From Tychonema litorale BBK16 (GTDB lineage: Bacteria > Cyanobacteriota > Cyanobacteriia > Cyanobacteriales > Microcoleaceae), in assembly GCF_021648855.1 (NCBI RefSeq), contig NZ_JAKJHX010000011.1, positions 16,016 through 66,361 of the forward strand: a stretch of DNA of 50,346 bases, read 5' to 3'. A program made the translations under genes and the position numbers. Positions 23,538 to 33,308 of the stretch are shown piece after piece. The notes under the pieces are model-generated. The model searched no databases. It saw nothing but the letters and a program-made list of their open reading frames with translations, and was not told where the DNA came from. Position 1 is the first letter of the stretch, and each line of letters starts with the position of its first letter.

Positions 23538-25451
23538 ATGACTTCCAATTCCCTGTCAATTTCTCGCTTTTCCCAGTTAGCAGAAGAACATCCAGATGCT
23601 GTAACTGCCACTCTATGCGGAATTTTGGTGATTTTAGGTTCCCTAGCCCTGCAACTCGGCTGGCTAGGTTTAGCCGTATTCATCTTACCGGCGGCTTATG
23701 TGATCGGCGGTTATTCTAGTGCCCGCGAAGGCTTAACTACGCTGTTTCAAGAACGAGAATTAGATGTCGATTTGCTGATGATTGTGGCTGCTTTGGGCGC
23801 TGCGGGTTTGGGGCTGTGGCGACGGGAATATCATTTAATTGTTGATGGCGCTGTGTTGATTTTAATCTTTGCAGTTAGCGGCGCGCTAGAAGGTTATGCT
23901 ATGCAGCGGACTGAACGTAGTATTCGGAGTTTGATGAGTTTGACTGCGGATACTGCTAGGGTTGTATTATATGGTGATGAGCGCGAAGTTGCGATCGCAA
24001 AATTGGCAATAGGCGATCGCATTTTAGTCAAGCCAGGAGAAATCATTCCCACCGATGCGATAATTATCGAAGGTTTTAGCACCCTAAATCAAGCCTCGAT
24101 TACTGGCGAATCTATGCCAGTGGAAAAAACCATCGGCGATGAAGTTTATGCCGGGACAATTAACGGTTTTGGGGCGCTGCAATTGGAAGTTCACAAAACT
24201 CCAGCCAGCAGTTTAATTCAGCGAGTAATTCGACTGGTACAACAAGCGCAAACTGAAGCGCCACCTTCTCAGATGTTTGTCGAAAAATTTGAGCGCGGTT
24301 ACGCCCGATTAATTGTGGTTTTAGGCTTGCTGCTGGCAATTTTACCGCCTTTTGTTTTAGGCTGGAATTGGGAAGATACGATTTATCGGGCGCTGATTTT
24401 CCTAGTTGTAGCTTCTCCCTGCGCGCTAATGGCTTCGATTATGCCGGCGCTGCTTTCGGGCATTGCCAATGGTGCGAAACAAGGGATTTTGTTTAAAAGT
24501 GGCGCGCAATTAGAGATAATTGGTAAAGTTAGGGCGATCGCCTTTGATAAAACCGGCACTCTCACCACCGGAAAACCGCAAGTTGTCCAAATTGTCCCCG
24601 CCGCCGGATATACTGAAACAGAAGTCTTGCAATTAGCTGCTGCTTTGGAAAGTTACTCAGAACACGCGATCGCACTTGCCATTGTCCAAGCCGCCCAACA
24701 GCAACAATTACAACTCCCAACCGCAACGGAAGTCCAAGCAAAAGTCGGCCAAGGAATCATCGGCCAAGTCAACAACCAAATTATCACCATTGGTAAAGCT
24801 GAATTTGTGGAAGCAACTGCGGAATTAACTCAAGTCAGTCAGCAGTTGCAAGCAGCCGGAAAAACCGTTGTTTGGGTGGCAAAGGAATCTCGACTTTTAG
24901 GAATTATAGCAGTTGCCGACACCCTCCGCCCCGAAGCCAAAAATACCATAAAACGCTTGAAAAAATTAGGCGTAGAACATATCATTATGCTAACCGGCGA
25001 CAATCAGCAAACCGCTGAATATATCGCCCGCGAATTAGGCATTGATGAAATATATGCCGAACTTTTGCCCGAAGATAAAGTAGGCGTAATTAAACGACTG
25101 CAAAAACAATATCAAACCGTCGCAATGGTAGGAGACGGCATCAACGATGCGCCCGCCCTCGCCCAAGCTTCCGTAGGAATCGCAATGGGAATTTCCGGCA
25201 GCGATGTCGCCTTAGAAACTGCTGATATAGTATTGATGGCAGACAATCTAGAAAAACTAGCAAACGCAATTAGTTTAGGCCGCCGCGCTCAAAAAGTTGT
25301 AAAACAAAACATTGTTTTTGCACTCGGTTGTATTATACTGTTATTGGCTGCTAATTTCTTAGGAAATATCACTATGCCGTTAGGCGTAATCGGCCACGAA
25401 GGCTCTACAGTGATAGTAACCTTAAGTGGATTGCGCTTGCTGAGAAATTAG
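23538..25451 (+). CDS. coaT: CoaT: cobalt-exporting P1B-type ATPase
   Basis: A 637-residue inner-membrane metal-efflux ATPase. It lacks an N-terminal heavy-metal-binding domain and begins with hydrophobic helices, as in the P1B-4 (Co) group. The metal-binding helix has the SPC motif (VVASPCALMASIMPALL, near residue 293). Phosphorylation site FDKTGTLTTGKP is near 337, TGES is in the actuator domain and GDGINDAPAL near 535. The last helix carries HEGST, a P1B-4 feature. The usual HP dipeptide of the nucleotide-binding domain is HA here (YSEHAIALAI). It is controlled by the divergent coaR. Confidence 0.92.
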   Translation: MTSNSLSISRFSQLAEEHPDAVTATLCGILVILGSLALQLGWLGLAVFILPAAYVIGGYSSAREGLTTLFQERELDVDLLMIVAALGAAGLGLWRREYHLIVDGAVLILIFAVSGALEGYAMQRTERSIRSLMSLTADTARVVLYGDEREVAIAKLAIGDRILVKPGEIIPTDAIIIEGFSTLNQASITGESMPVEKTIGDEVYAGTINGFGALQLEVHKTPASSLIQRVIRLVQQAQTEAPPSQMFVEKFERGYARLIVVLGLLLAILPPFVLGWNWEDTIYRALIFLVVASPCALMASIMPALLSGIANGAKQGILFKSGAQLEIIGKVRAIAFDKTGTLTTGKPQVVQIVPAAGYTETEVLQLAAALESYSEHAIALAIVQAAQQQQLQLPTATEVQAKVGQGIIGQVNNQIITIGKAEFVEATAELTQVSQQLQAAGKTVVWVAKESRLLGIIAVADTLRPEAKNTIKRLKKLGVEHIIMLTGDNQQTAEYIARELGIDEIYAELLPEDKVGVIKRLQKQYQTVAMVGDGINDAPALAQASVGIAMGISGSDVALETADIVLMADNLEKLANAISLGRRAQKVVKQNIVFALGCIILLLAANFLGNITMPLGVIGHEGSTVIVTLSGLRLLRN

Positions 25452-25480
25452 ATAAACTCGATTCAATAAATTTCGAGCTT

Positions 25481-25540
25481 AGGGGCGGGTTCGCCAAGAG
25501 TTTTAAAGCTTGCAAATAGGCTAGATAAACCCGCCCTCCC
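25481..25540. repeat. GGGCGGGTT-ended hairpin repeat (copy B)
   Basis: Bounded by AGGGGCGGGTTCGCCAA and AAACCCGCCC, in the convergent spacer between coaT and the PRC-barrel gene. Same family as 13258-13313 and 48513-48570. It could serve as a terminator for both genes. Confidence 0.65.
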
Positions 25541-25546
25541 CCACTT

Positions 25547-26554
25547 CTAATATTCCGGTTCCTCTTCGTACTCAGGAGTCTTAGTCTTCTCAGGTATATT
25601 CACGCGAGGAGCGTTGTAAGGCTTAGGTGCCTCATCATCAGCCCAAGCATCCGCTTCCACATCATCCTCGTACTCATACTCCACCACCGACTCCTTGCGA
25701 TAACTCTCAGGACGAGCATACTCCTTCTCCTCGTACTCCTCCTCATAATCATCCTCCTCGCCGCCCCAATTATCCTCTTCATACTGATCCTTATAATCAG
25801 CCACGGGAGCAGGTTGCGCCTGACGCATCGACTGTCGCACCGCAGGCCGCTTCCACTGCGAATCCTCATCCCAAGGAACTTCCTCAACCACAGGTGATGC
25901 TTTGCGGCGCATTTCCGGCGCAGCTAGGGGTACACCGGGTCCCAATTGATTTGGCGTGCCCACAGGCTTGGGATAATAACCCTGTTCTTCCTCATCACGT
26001 TCCCAAGGTGCTTGTCCCAAACCGACGCGCTCCAAAAGGCCCACACTAAGCTGTCTGAGCCTTTCCTCGGAACCTTCAAACACAATCAGGCGATTCGGGC
26101 CACTGCTGACAATTTCCTCGATTCCCAAGTCGTAGGTGCTGAGCACTTGTTCGGGGATTTGGGGGATTCCCAGGGAAGCGATGATGATAGAAACTAACTT
26201 ACCGTCTTCTGGGTCGAACCGAAAGCCCCGCACTCTCCCCAAAAGTTCGCCGGTTTCGGTGATCACTTCACTGTTAATCAAAATGCTGTAGACTTCAACA
26301 TCAACATCATCTTCGATCGCACTCTCATCTTCCACCAACAGCACATCACCGATTTCGCTGACACTGCTGAGGAACAGAAACCTCGGCATTCCAGCCACTG
26401 CAAATATATTATCTCGTAGACCGATCGCCACAACTTCTCGTCGGTCAATGTCCACCCACAATTGACTAACCACACCCAGGCGTTTACCTCTGTCGCGGGT
26501 GATGACTTGAGTGCCGAGAATATCGGAGCGTTGGCAGATTTGTTCTGATGTCAT
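25547..26554 (-). CDS. PRC-barrel domain protein
   Basis: A 335-residue cytoplasmic protein. Two PRC-barrel-like units are visible: residues about 8-75 (DILGTQVITRDRGKRLGVVSQLWVDIDRREVVAIGL) and about 90-160 (EVITETGELLGRVRGFRFDPEDGKLVSIIIASLG). The C-terminal ~140 residues are very acidic and tyrosine-rich (EEDNWGGEEDDYEEEYEEKEY) and probably disordered. PRC barrels serve in RNA processing (RimM) and photosynthetic reaction-centre assembly; long PRC proteins are common in cyanobacteria with no firm role. It lies 68 nt downstream of smc in the same direction and may be cotranscribed. Confidence 0.85.
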   Translation of the reverse strand: MTSEQICQRSDILGTQVITRDRGKRLGVVSQLWVDIDRREVVAIGLRDNIFAVAGMPRFLFLSSVSEIGDVLLVEDESAIEDDVDVEVYSILINSEVITETGELLGRVRGFRFDPEDGKLVSIIIASLGIPQIPEQVLSTYDLGIEEIVSSGPNRLIVFEGSEERLRQLSVGLLERVGLGQAPWERDEEEQGYYPKPVGTPNQLGPGVPLAAPEMRRKASPVVEEVPWDEDSQWKRPAVRQSMRQAQPAPVADYKDQYEEDNWGGEEDDYEEEYEEKEYARPESYRKESVVEYEYEDDVEADAWADDEAPKPYNAPRVNIPEKTKTPEYEEEPEY

Positions 26555-26622
26555 TCTAAGTTTAATCCTGATTTATTGAGTACATATATTACTGAAAACT
26601 GTCATCACCAGACGCTCCGGGA

Positions 26623-29600
26623 CTATAACTTCAGTCCTATGACTTGAGTATAAGCTCCCCGTGCTTGAGTAACACCAATTGTACGCTGGGCCGATTGAAT
26701 CATAGGTCGCCGCAAACTCACAACAATAAACTGGGCTTGTTCAGACTGTCGCTTTATCATTCTAGCCAATCGCTCCACATTTGCCCCATCCAGAAACATA
26801 TCCACTTCATCAAAAGCGTAGAAAGTAGATGGGCGGTAGCGTTGTAGCGCAAAAATAAAACTCAGCGCTGTCAAGGATTTTTCGCCTCCAGACATGGAAG
26901 CCAGCCGCTGTACCGGCTTACCTTTCGGGTGAGCGACTAGATTCAAACCGCTGCTGAAAGGGTCTTCCTGGTCATCTAGCTGAAGATAGCCGTCACCCTC
27001 GGAAAGTTCCGCAAAAATAGTTTGGAAGTTCTCGTTAACAGCATCAAAAGCTTCTTTAAAAGCCCGTCGCCGTAGAGTCGTAAAGTTTTCTATTCTCAAC
27101 AGCAGTTCCGTCCGTTCTCCCTCCAAAGTCGTCAATTTCTGACTCAATTCTTGCAAGCGTTCTTGAGTGCGATTGTACTCAGACAAGGCTAGCATATTGA
27201 CTGGTTCTAGAGCTTGAATACGTTTGGCGATCGCCTTTACTTCTTGCTGCAATTCAGTCAAGTTTGCCTTTTCAACATTTTCGGGAATTGACGGCACTGG
27301 ATCTGGCATTTCCGCCCGCTGAGCTGCCAATAAATCGCGGACTGCGGTCAATTGTTCCCGCCGTTCTTGCTGGCTTTCATTGAGTTTTTGTAACTGCCAT
27401 TGTAACTGCTGTTTGGCTAAATGTTTTTCTCTTAATTGAGATTCTGCCCGATCGCGTTCTCCCTTCTGTACGCCCAATTTTTCCTCAATTTCGGCCACAG
27501 CAGCCTTAGCTTCCGCAATTTGCTGCTCAATGGCTGACTGCTGAGAAACAATCTGGTTAATCGCATCCGCGCTAGTGTTTTGCTGCATTTGCCATTCCTG
27601 TAACTTCTGGCTGCCTGCTTGTATTTTCTCCGACCAACGCCCGAATTGATTTTCCAAGTCTACAAGGCGCTGCTGGATGTTTCTGAGAGCTAATTCTCGC
27701 TCTTGGAGTTGCGATTCCTGAGTGCGAAGACCTGATTGCATTTGCTGCCATTCGCTGTGGCTGTTCGACTCTTCCAACTGCGCCAAAGTTTGGCGATACT
27801 GCTGCAATTGAGTTTCTTTCACGGGCAATTCCCGTTCGAGCAATTGTAATCTGGACTGGGAATTAGTTAATTCCTGAGTATTTTTAGTAATTTGCGATCG
27901 CACTTGTTCCTGTTGCGCCACCAACTTCTGAGTTTCTGCCGCCAACTGTTCCAGCCTCAACTGATTTTCGCGCAAATTTTGTTTAGCTTCCATCAATTCT
28001 TGACTGCTAGTTTTGAGTGCAATAGATGCGCGCTCGATCGCAATTTTGCACCGTGCCAAAATCCGCTCAATTTCCTCAAGCCTTTCTTGCAAAGATGCGA
28101 TCGTCCTCGCTTCAACTTGCGCCTCACTAGCATCAACTGTACCAAAATGCAAGGTCGATCTGTTACTCGAACTACCGCCAGTCATCGCGCCGCTTGTTTC
28201 CAAAATTTCCCCATCCAAAGTGACAATCCGATACTGTCCCAAATAGCGACGAGCATCACTGAGATTGCCAAACACAACCGTGCTGCCAAAAACATAGGCA
28301 AAAATCTCATTGTACCGGGAATCGCAGTCAATCAAATTCACCGCAGCATCCACAAAACCCGCCGCCCTACGCAAATTTTCATTCACCGAAAATCTGCCAC
28401 CTCTAATTTTAGTTAAAGGCAAAAACGTCATTCTACCAGCCCGTTTTTGTTTCAACAATTCAATCGCCTGAGCCGCAATGCGATCATCTTCCACCACCAT
28501 ATTTCCCATGCGGCCACCCGCTGCAATTTCCAGGGCTAATTGATAGCGTGGTTCCACCCTTCCCAGTTGAGCCACCAGCCCACAAATTCCGGGAATTCCA
28601 CTTTGCACAATAATTTTTGCAGTAAACGTGCCTGTCGCTTCTTGAGCTGCTTGAAACTGCATTTCCAGCTTATCCAATGTCCGCTGTCTTTCCCGTTGTT
28701 CTTCTAACAAACGAGTTTGAGTTTCTTGTTGTAGTTGCAATTCTTGTTCATTGCCGACTACAATTTGATTCAGGGATTCTACTTGCAAAGATGCAATTCC
28801 TTTGGTTGTCAAAAGCTCGGATTGCTGAACTTTTTTGGCTGCAATCTCCTGTCCCAATACTTGCAAGGATTGGTTTTGTTCTTGAATTTGACTTTGTAGG
28901 CGATCGACTCTTTCGCCAATCGCAGCTTGTTCCGCGCGTTCCGGTTCCAAACTTTGCTGTACAGTTTCAATTTGGCGGTGCAATTCTGTTTGCTGCTGCA
29001 CCCAAACTTCCGCTGTCGAGGCGATCGCATTTGCAACTTCCCGACTTTCATTTAAACTTTGCTGGGAAGCATCCCGTTGTTCCTCAAAAGTCCCCTGCTG
29101 AGACTTAACATAAGATATTTCAATCTCAATTTGCTCCAAAGTTTGCCTGAATTGCCGCATTTCCTGCTCAGTTTGTGCTATATTAGCAGCAAGTTGTCCA
29201 GCAGTTGTTTCCAATTCTTGTTTACGGTTTTGTAATTGTCGCCGTTCCGCTTCTTGAGTCGCCATAGTGGATTGTAGCGCCAACAATTCTGATTCTCCCA
29301 AAGCTTTAACGCGGGCATTCAGCGCGTCAAGTTCTGCGGTGGCTGTTAGAATTTGAGTGTTAGCTGTTTGCAATTGTTCGGTGAGATCAGTAGAATTGCG
29401 ATCGCCTGATTCGATTTGTTCCCGCAGTTTCCATTCTTGCTTTTGCAACTGTCGGAATTTCAGAACAACTTCCCATTGCGACTTTTCTTGGAATTCTGCC
29501 CGCAGTTTCTGATATTTTTCGGCTTTTGTGCGATCGTTTGCCAATCTATCACGTTGAGAAATCAACTCTTTCTCCACAATCCGGCTGCGTTCTTCTACAT

Positions 29601-30330
29601 CCTTGACTTCATCCAATTTCTGCCTAGCTAAGGAGATTTTGCGATCGAACTGAGCCACACCAGCCAACTCGTCAATTATTTCGCGGCGTTCCTTAGAATT
29701 CATCGAGATAATGCTAGTAACATCGCCTTGCAATACGACATTATAACCTTCAGGATAAATTCGCAAACGATTGAGTTGTTCGTGCAGTTGAGCTAGAGTG
29801 CAAGGTTCGCCATTAATGTAATAAGTCGAGGTGTAAGTTCCTTGGCGAGTGACTCGTAGTTTGCGCGTCACACTCCACTCGGACGATTTTGGATTTTGGA
29901 TTTTGGATTTTGGATTTTTCGATTTTCCATTATTCTGTGAAATTTCTGAAATTTCAATTTCTGCGATTTCTACTGCGATTTCTACTGCTTCTGCTTCAGA
30001 CAAATCATCTGCTGCATCTTCATATCCATCCTCATCTTCATCATCAGCAAACCATTCATCTCCAACACCTTCGAGAGCAAATGTTGCAGTTACACTAGAT
30101 TCGATCGTACCGCGTTTATTTTGAGCATTATTCACCAAATCCGGCAAACGTTCAGCCCGCATCCCCTTAGAAGTCGAAAGTCCCAGACAAAACAGCAAAC
30201 CATCCAAGATATTGGACTTCCCAGAACCGTTAGGCCCCGAAACCACAGTAAAACCAGGTAGCACGGGAATGGACGTCGTGCCGCCAAAAGATTTAAAGTT
30301 AGTTAGTTCGATCCGTTTAATGTGAACCAT
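26623..30330 (-). CDS. smc: Chromosome segregation protein SMC
   Basis: A 1235-residue SMC ATPase that, with ScpA (also here, 42758-43570) and ScpB, compacts and segregates the chromosome. The N-terminal head has Walker A VVSGPNGSGKSNILDG. Long coiled coils flank a hinge (about 560-690, GICGLVAQLGRVEPRYQLALEIAAGGRMGNMVVED). The C-terminal head has the signature LASMSGGEKSLTALSF and Walker B TFYAFDEVDMFLDG. The N-terminal head carries an unusual insertion: acidic and Ile/Glu-rich sequence (DEDEDGYED...VEIAVEIAEIEIS), then NPKSKIQNPKSS encoded by TTTTGGA heptamer repeats (29886-29919). The start ATG begins MVHIKRIELTNFKSF, a canonical SMC N-terminus. Confidence 0.95.
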   Translation of the reverse strand: MVHIKRIELTNFKSFGGTTSIPVLPGFTVVSGPNGSGKSNILDGLLFCLGLSTSKGMRAERLPDLVNNAQNKRGTIESSVTATFALEGVGDEWFADDEDEDGYEDAADDLSEAEAVEIAVEIAEIEISEISQNNGKSKNPKSKIQNPKSSEWSVTRKLRVTRQGTYTSTYYINGEPCTLAQLHEQLNRLRIYPEGYNVVLQGDVTSIISMNSKERREIIDELAGVAQFDRKISLARQKLDEVKDVEERSRIVEKELISQRDRLANDRTKAEKYQKLRAEFQEKSQWEVVLKFRQLQKQEWKLREQIESGDRNSTDLTEQLQTANTQILTATAELDALNARVKALGESELLALQSTMATQEAERRQLQNRKQELETTAGQLAANIAQTEQEMRQFRQTLEQIEIEISYVKSQQGTFEEQRDASQQSLNESREVANAIASTAEVWVQQQTELHRQIETVQQSLEPERAEQAAIGERVDRLQSQIQEQNQSLQVLGQEIAAKKVQQSELLTTKGIASLQVESLNQIVVGNEQELQLQQETQTRLLEEQRERQRTLDKLEMQFQAAQEATGTFTAKIIVQSGIPGICGLVAQLGRVEPRYQLALEIAAGGRMGNMVVEDDRIAAQAIELLKQKRAGRMTFLPLTKIRGGRFSVNENLRRAAGFVDAAVNLIDCDSRYNEIFAYVFGSTVVFGNLSDARRYLGQYRIVTLDGEILETSGAMTGGSSSNRSTLHFGTVDASEAQVEARTIASLQERLEEIERILARCKIAIERASIALKTSSQELMEAKQNLRENQLRLEQLAAETQKLVAQQEQVRSQITKNTQELTNSQSRLQLLERELPVKETQLQQYRQTLAQLEESNSHSEWQQMQSGLRTQESQLQERELALRNIQQRLVDLENQFGRWSEKIQAGSQKLQEWQMQQNTSADAINQIVSQQSAIEQQIAEAKAAVAEIEEKLGVQKGERDRAESQLREKHLAKQQLQWQLQKLNESQQERREQLTAVRDLLAAQRAEMPDPVPSIPENVEKANLTELQQEVKAIAKRIQALEPVNMLALSEYNRTQERLQELSQKLTTLEGERTELLLRIENFTTLRRRAFKEAFDAVNENFQTIFAELSEGDGYLQLDDQEDPFSSGLNLVAHPKGKPVQRLASMSGGEKSLTALSFIFALQRYRPSTFYAFDEVDMFLDGANVERLARMIKRQSEQAQFIVVSLRRPMIQSAQRTIGVTQARGAYTQVIGLKL
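29886..29919. repeat. TTTTGGA heptamer repeat inside smc
   Basis: About five tandem copies of TTTTGGA (plus strand) lie within the smc coding region and are translated in frame. It is the only STRR tract in the window that is inside a conserved gene. Confidence 0.85.
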
Positions 30331-30695
30331 ATGCTAGGACTAGCTTTGGGCTCTGAGTGGTTTTTCCAAGGTAGCACAAGCAAGCCGGATGATGAACAAT
30401 GTTTCAACTTTTGTAGTTGCGATCGAATAGACATCTTACACCCTTGTCAAGAACACAGGATGCGTTTTCCACAAAAGCTGGTTGAGAACTCTGCAACATC
30501 CGTGACGAAATCCCTAACCAGGCAAAGATTGTAACTTTTGATGCAGTTAATTAAATTAGAGGCGATCGCAATTATTTGGTAATTCGTCCTGAAAGGCTAT
30601 GCCAGACTGCGTTTAGCAACTATGACCTCTGAAATTGTTCCCATCCCCCCTAGACATATCCAATCTTTCCGGTAAAATCGAAACCAAAATTAATA
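30331..30695. other. smc-murA divergent intergenic region
   Basis: 365 bp without an ORF. A possible murA promoter is TAGACA (30651-30656), a 16-bp spacer, then TAAAAT (30673-30678). Two HIP1-type sites are present. I see no hairpin terminator, riboswitch or small RNA that I recognise. Confidence 0.45.
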
Positions 30696-32108
30696 ATGTA
30701 TAAAGTAACGAAGCATATGGAGGGCAAAATCATTACACCAACTCTGAACTCATCCAATCTTTCAGCTTCACCCGAAAGCGACCAACAAGTATTGAAAATA
30801 TGGGGTCGCCAGCCCCTCAAGGGACACGTCAAAATCAGCGGTGCCAAAAACTCCGCCTTAGTCGTGATGGCCGGTGCCATCCTGTGTCCAGAAGATTGTC
30901 GCCTCCGTAATGTTCCCTCCCTAGTCGATGTCCGCCGTATGGGGCAGATTCTATCGGCCGTAGGAGTCAAAATAGAGGCAAATGGGGACGTTTTAGATAT
31001 CAATGCTAGCCAACTCATAGACGCTCAAGCTCCCTACGAATTAGTCAGCCAACTGCGGGCGAGCTTCTTCATTATCGGCCCACTGCTAGCACGTTTGGGA
31101 TTTGCCAAAGTCCCCTTACCCGGTGGGTGCGCCATCGGTGCCCGACCCGTCGAGCTCCACGTTCGAGGTTTGCAAGCCCTCGGTGCCGAAGTCCATATCG
31201 ACCACGGCACTGTTCATGCCTACGTCAAAGGACCAAACAAGCGCTTAAAGGGAGCTAAAATTTATTTAGATTACCCCAGTGTCGGAGCTACTGAAACTTT
31301 GATGATGGCTGCTACCTTAGCTGAGGGAGAAACCATCATTGAAAATGCGGCTCAAGAACCGGAAGTCCAAGATTTGGCAAATTTCTGTCGCGCCATGGGA
31401 GCGCAAATTCAGGGCGCTGGTACTAATACGATCGTTATTTCGGGAGTTTCCCAACTGCACTCGGTAGACTATTCCATTATTCCCGATCGCATCGAAGCAG
31501 GAACATTTTTACTAGCAGGAGCGATTACCCACTCCGAAATCAGTTTATCACCAGTAATTCCCGATCATCTGACTGCCGTAATTGCCAAGTTACAGGCAAT
31601 TGGGGCAAAAGTTGTGACAGAATCCCCAGACATTTTGCGGATAATTCCCGGCAAAATTCATACGGCTACGGACATCGAAACTCTACCTTACCCCGGTTTC
31701 CCCACAGATATGCAGGCTCCATTTATGGCTTTGCTAACCCTGAGCGAGGGCGACAGTATAATTAACGAAACAGTTTTTGAGAACCGCTTGCGGCACGTAG
31801 CCGAACTCAATCGCATGGGCGCGGACATTCGCGTTAAAGGCAATGTAGCTGTGGTGCGCGGGGTGGCGCAACTATCGGGTGCACCCGTGGTGGCTACAGA
31901 TTTGCGGGCCTCGGCTGCTTTGGTGCTGGCCGGACTTGCCGCCGATGGTGTCACCACAATCAGCACTTTGCAGCATTTAGACCGTGGTTACGAGCAGTTG
32001 GAGGTGAAATTGCAAAAATTGGGTGCTAAATTGCAGCGCGTGACTGAGGGCGGAGAAGCAGCTAATGCTGAGGCTCCTGTCGAACCAGTGCGATCGGGTT
32101 TAAAGTAG
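30696..32108 (+). CDS. murA: UDP-N-acetylglucosamine 1-carboxyvinyltransferase
   Basis: A 470-residue cytoplasmic enzyme that transfers enolpyruvate from PEP to UDP-GlcNAc, the first committed step of peptidoglycan synthesis. Family motifs are [35 protein letters not shown], and the active-site loop [12 protein letters not shown], which has the catalytic cysteine (fosfomycin target) rather than Asp. Toward the end is [19 protein letters not shown]. The N-terminal ~30 residues are a variable extension. ATG 30696 is used here; ATG 30717 is an equally possible start, since neither has a clear Shine-Dalgarno. The C-terminal 20 residues are Glu/Ala-rich. Confidence 0.94.
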   Translation: MYKVTKHMEGKIITPTLNSSNLSASPESDQQVLKIWGRQPLKGHVKISGAKNSALVVMAGAILCPEDCRLRNVPSLVDVRRMGQILSAVGVKIEANGDVLDINASQLIDAQAPYELVSQLRASFFIIGPLLARLGFAKVPLPGGCAIGARPVELHVRGLQALGAEVHIDHGTVHAYVKGPNKRLKGAKIYLDYPSVGATETLMMAATLAEGETIIENAAQEPEVQDLANFCRAMGAQIQGAGTNTIVISGVSQLHSVDYSIIPDRIEAGTFLLAGAITHSEISLSPVIPDHLTAVIAKLQAIGAKVVTESPDILRIIPGKIHTATDIETLPYPGFPTDMQAPFMALLTLSEGDSIINETVFENRLRHVAELNRMGADIRVKGNVAVVRGVAQLSGAPVVATDLRASAALVLAGLAADGVTTISTLQHLDRGYEQLEVKLQKLGAKLQRVTEGGEAANAEAPVEPVRSGLK

Positions 32109-32308
32109 TTATTAGTCAGTAGTCATTAGTCATTAGTCAGTAGTCAGTAGTCAGCAGTTAGCAGTTAGCAGTCACCAGTCATTAGCCAATAGTTACTAGA
32201 TAATAACTAATGAGTTTGGAACTAAGGCTGCACTAAACTAATGACCAATGACCAATGACTAATGACCAATGACTAATGACTAATGACCAATTCCCAATTC
32301 CCAACTGA
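32109..32308. repeat. Heptameric STRR tract (AGTCATT / TGACCAA types)
   Basis: The murA-M48 spacer is almost entirely tandem degenerate heptamers: AGTCATT-like units first, then the complementary TGACTAA/TGACCAA units after about 32240. The two halves are roughly inverted and could form a long imperfect hairpin. Confidence 0.8.
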
Positions 32309-32313
32309 CTAAA

Positions 32314-33186
32314 ATGTCGAACATACCGCTAATCGGTTTGAAAGCAGACCAGTTTCGTCACCCGCTAGACTTGGAAGCCACCAACGCTCTCAAACAACTG
32401 CCCGGCCTGGATTTGATGGTGCGGCAGTTGCTGGGACAACTTGGTGAACAGTTTTTCAGGCTCGAAAATCTGGCTTCCAGCGTCCAAGTCGGCGAAAATC
32501 AATTGCCTCATCTCCATCATTTGCTGTTAGATGCCTGCAAAACTTTGGATTTAGAAGTGCCACAGCTTTATGTGCGTCAGCATCCAATGCCGAATGCCTA
32601 CACCTTTGCGATGCGGGGAAAGCAGCCGTTTGTGGTAATGCACACTTCTCTAATTGATTTGCTCACAGATGAGGAAGTGAAGGCCGTAATTGCTCACGAG
32701 TTGGGCCATTTGAAGTGCGAACATGGAGTTTACCTGACTCTGGCTAATTTAATTGTGTTAGCCGCCGGTCAAATTTCGCCGGTGGGAACTGTGCTCGTGC
32801 AGGGTTTGCAGGCGCAAATGCTGGAATGGCTGAGGTGTGCGGAATTTACGTGCGATCGCGCCGCTTTGTTGGCAACCCAAGACCCAAGAGTGGTAGCATC
32901 GGTGCTGATGAAACTGGCTGGAGGTTCTCCGGCTTTGGCTCCTAAACTGAATGTCGATGCGTTTTTGGCTCAAGCGCGGGCCTATGACGACCTCAGTAGC
33001 ACTGAACTGGGAGAAATGCTCAAACAGGCTCAAACCGCTCAATTGTCCCATCCAGTGCCAGTATTGCGGGCCAGAGAGATCGATCGATGGGCAAGTTCCA
33101 AAAATTATGAATCTTTACTTGCACAATCGCGATCGGTGTGTTATGATGGTCAAAGCAAAAGCAAGGGCGGGTGGCGGAATTGGTAG
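32314..33186 (+). CDS. M48-family zinc metallopeptidase
   Basis: A 290-residue peptidase of the M48 (HtpX/Ste24-like) family. The zinc site HELGHLKCEHG is near residue 128, with a downstream glutamate likely in AEFTCDRAALL, which matches the family's EFxxD pattern. Two hydrophobic stretches (LTLANLIVLAAGQISPVGTVLVQGL) could be membrane-associated. Family members degrade misfolded membrane proteins. The stop codon TAG (33184-33186) lies inside the tRNA-Leu gene, so the last seven codons overlap the tRNA on the same strand. The tail KSKGGWRNW is tRNA-derived and probably not part of the ancestral protein. Confidence 0.9.
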   Translation: MSNIPLIGLKADQFRHPLDLEATNALKQLPGLDLMVRQLLGQLGEQFFRLENLASSVQVGENQLPHLHHLLLDACKTLDLEVPQLYVRQHPMPNAYTFAMRGKQPFVVMHTSLIDLLTDEEVKAVIAHELGHLKCEHGVYLTLANLIVLAAGQISPVGTVLVQGLQAQMLEWLRCAEFTCDRAALLATQDPRVVASVLMKLAGGSPALAPKLNVDAFLAQARAYDDLSSTELGEMLKQAQTAQLSHPVPVLRAREIDRWASSKNYESLLAQSRSVCYDGQSKSKGGWRNW

Positions 33187-33246
33187 ACGCATCAGACTCA
33201 AAATCTGACACCGAGAGGTATGAGAGTTCGATTCTCTCTTCGCCCA
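33165..33246 (+). tRNA. tRNA-Leu (anticodon CAA)
   Basis: An 82-nt cloverleaf. The acceptor GGGCGGG pairs with TTCGCCC (two G-U). The D-arm contains GGCGGAATTGGTAGACGC. The anticodon stem TCAGA/TCTGA encloses loop CTCAAAA, giving anticodon CAA at 33199-33201. There is a long class II variable region, and the T-arm is GAGAG-TTCGATT-CTCTC with discriminator A. CCA is not encoded. The 5' 22 nt overlap the end of the M48 gene. Confidence 0.95.
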
Positions 33247-33265
33247 CTACTAGAACAGATTAATA

Positions 33266-33301
33266 AATTTAGGGTTCCAGATTTATCTGGAACCCTAAAT
33301 T
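33266..33301 (+). terminator. Strong hairpin terminator after tRNA-Leu
   Basis: A perfect 16-bp stem (33266-33281 with 33286-33301) with a 4-base loop, 20 nt after the tRNA. It is followed by a T-containing stretch. Very likely ends the M48-tRNA transcript. Confidence 0.8.
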
Positions 33302-33308
33302 GTATTTG

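Noticed and set aside
25627..26049. Plus-strand 140-codon ORF rich in Pro and His
   Set aside because: It is the complement of the acidic tail of the PRC-barrel gene and reflects its codon bias.
33020..33247. Minus-strand ORF antisense to tRNA-Leu
   Set aside because: The tRNA cloverleaf is complete on the plus strand and the antisense protein looks like nothing known.
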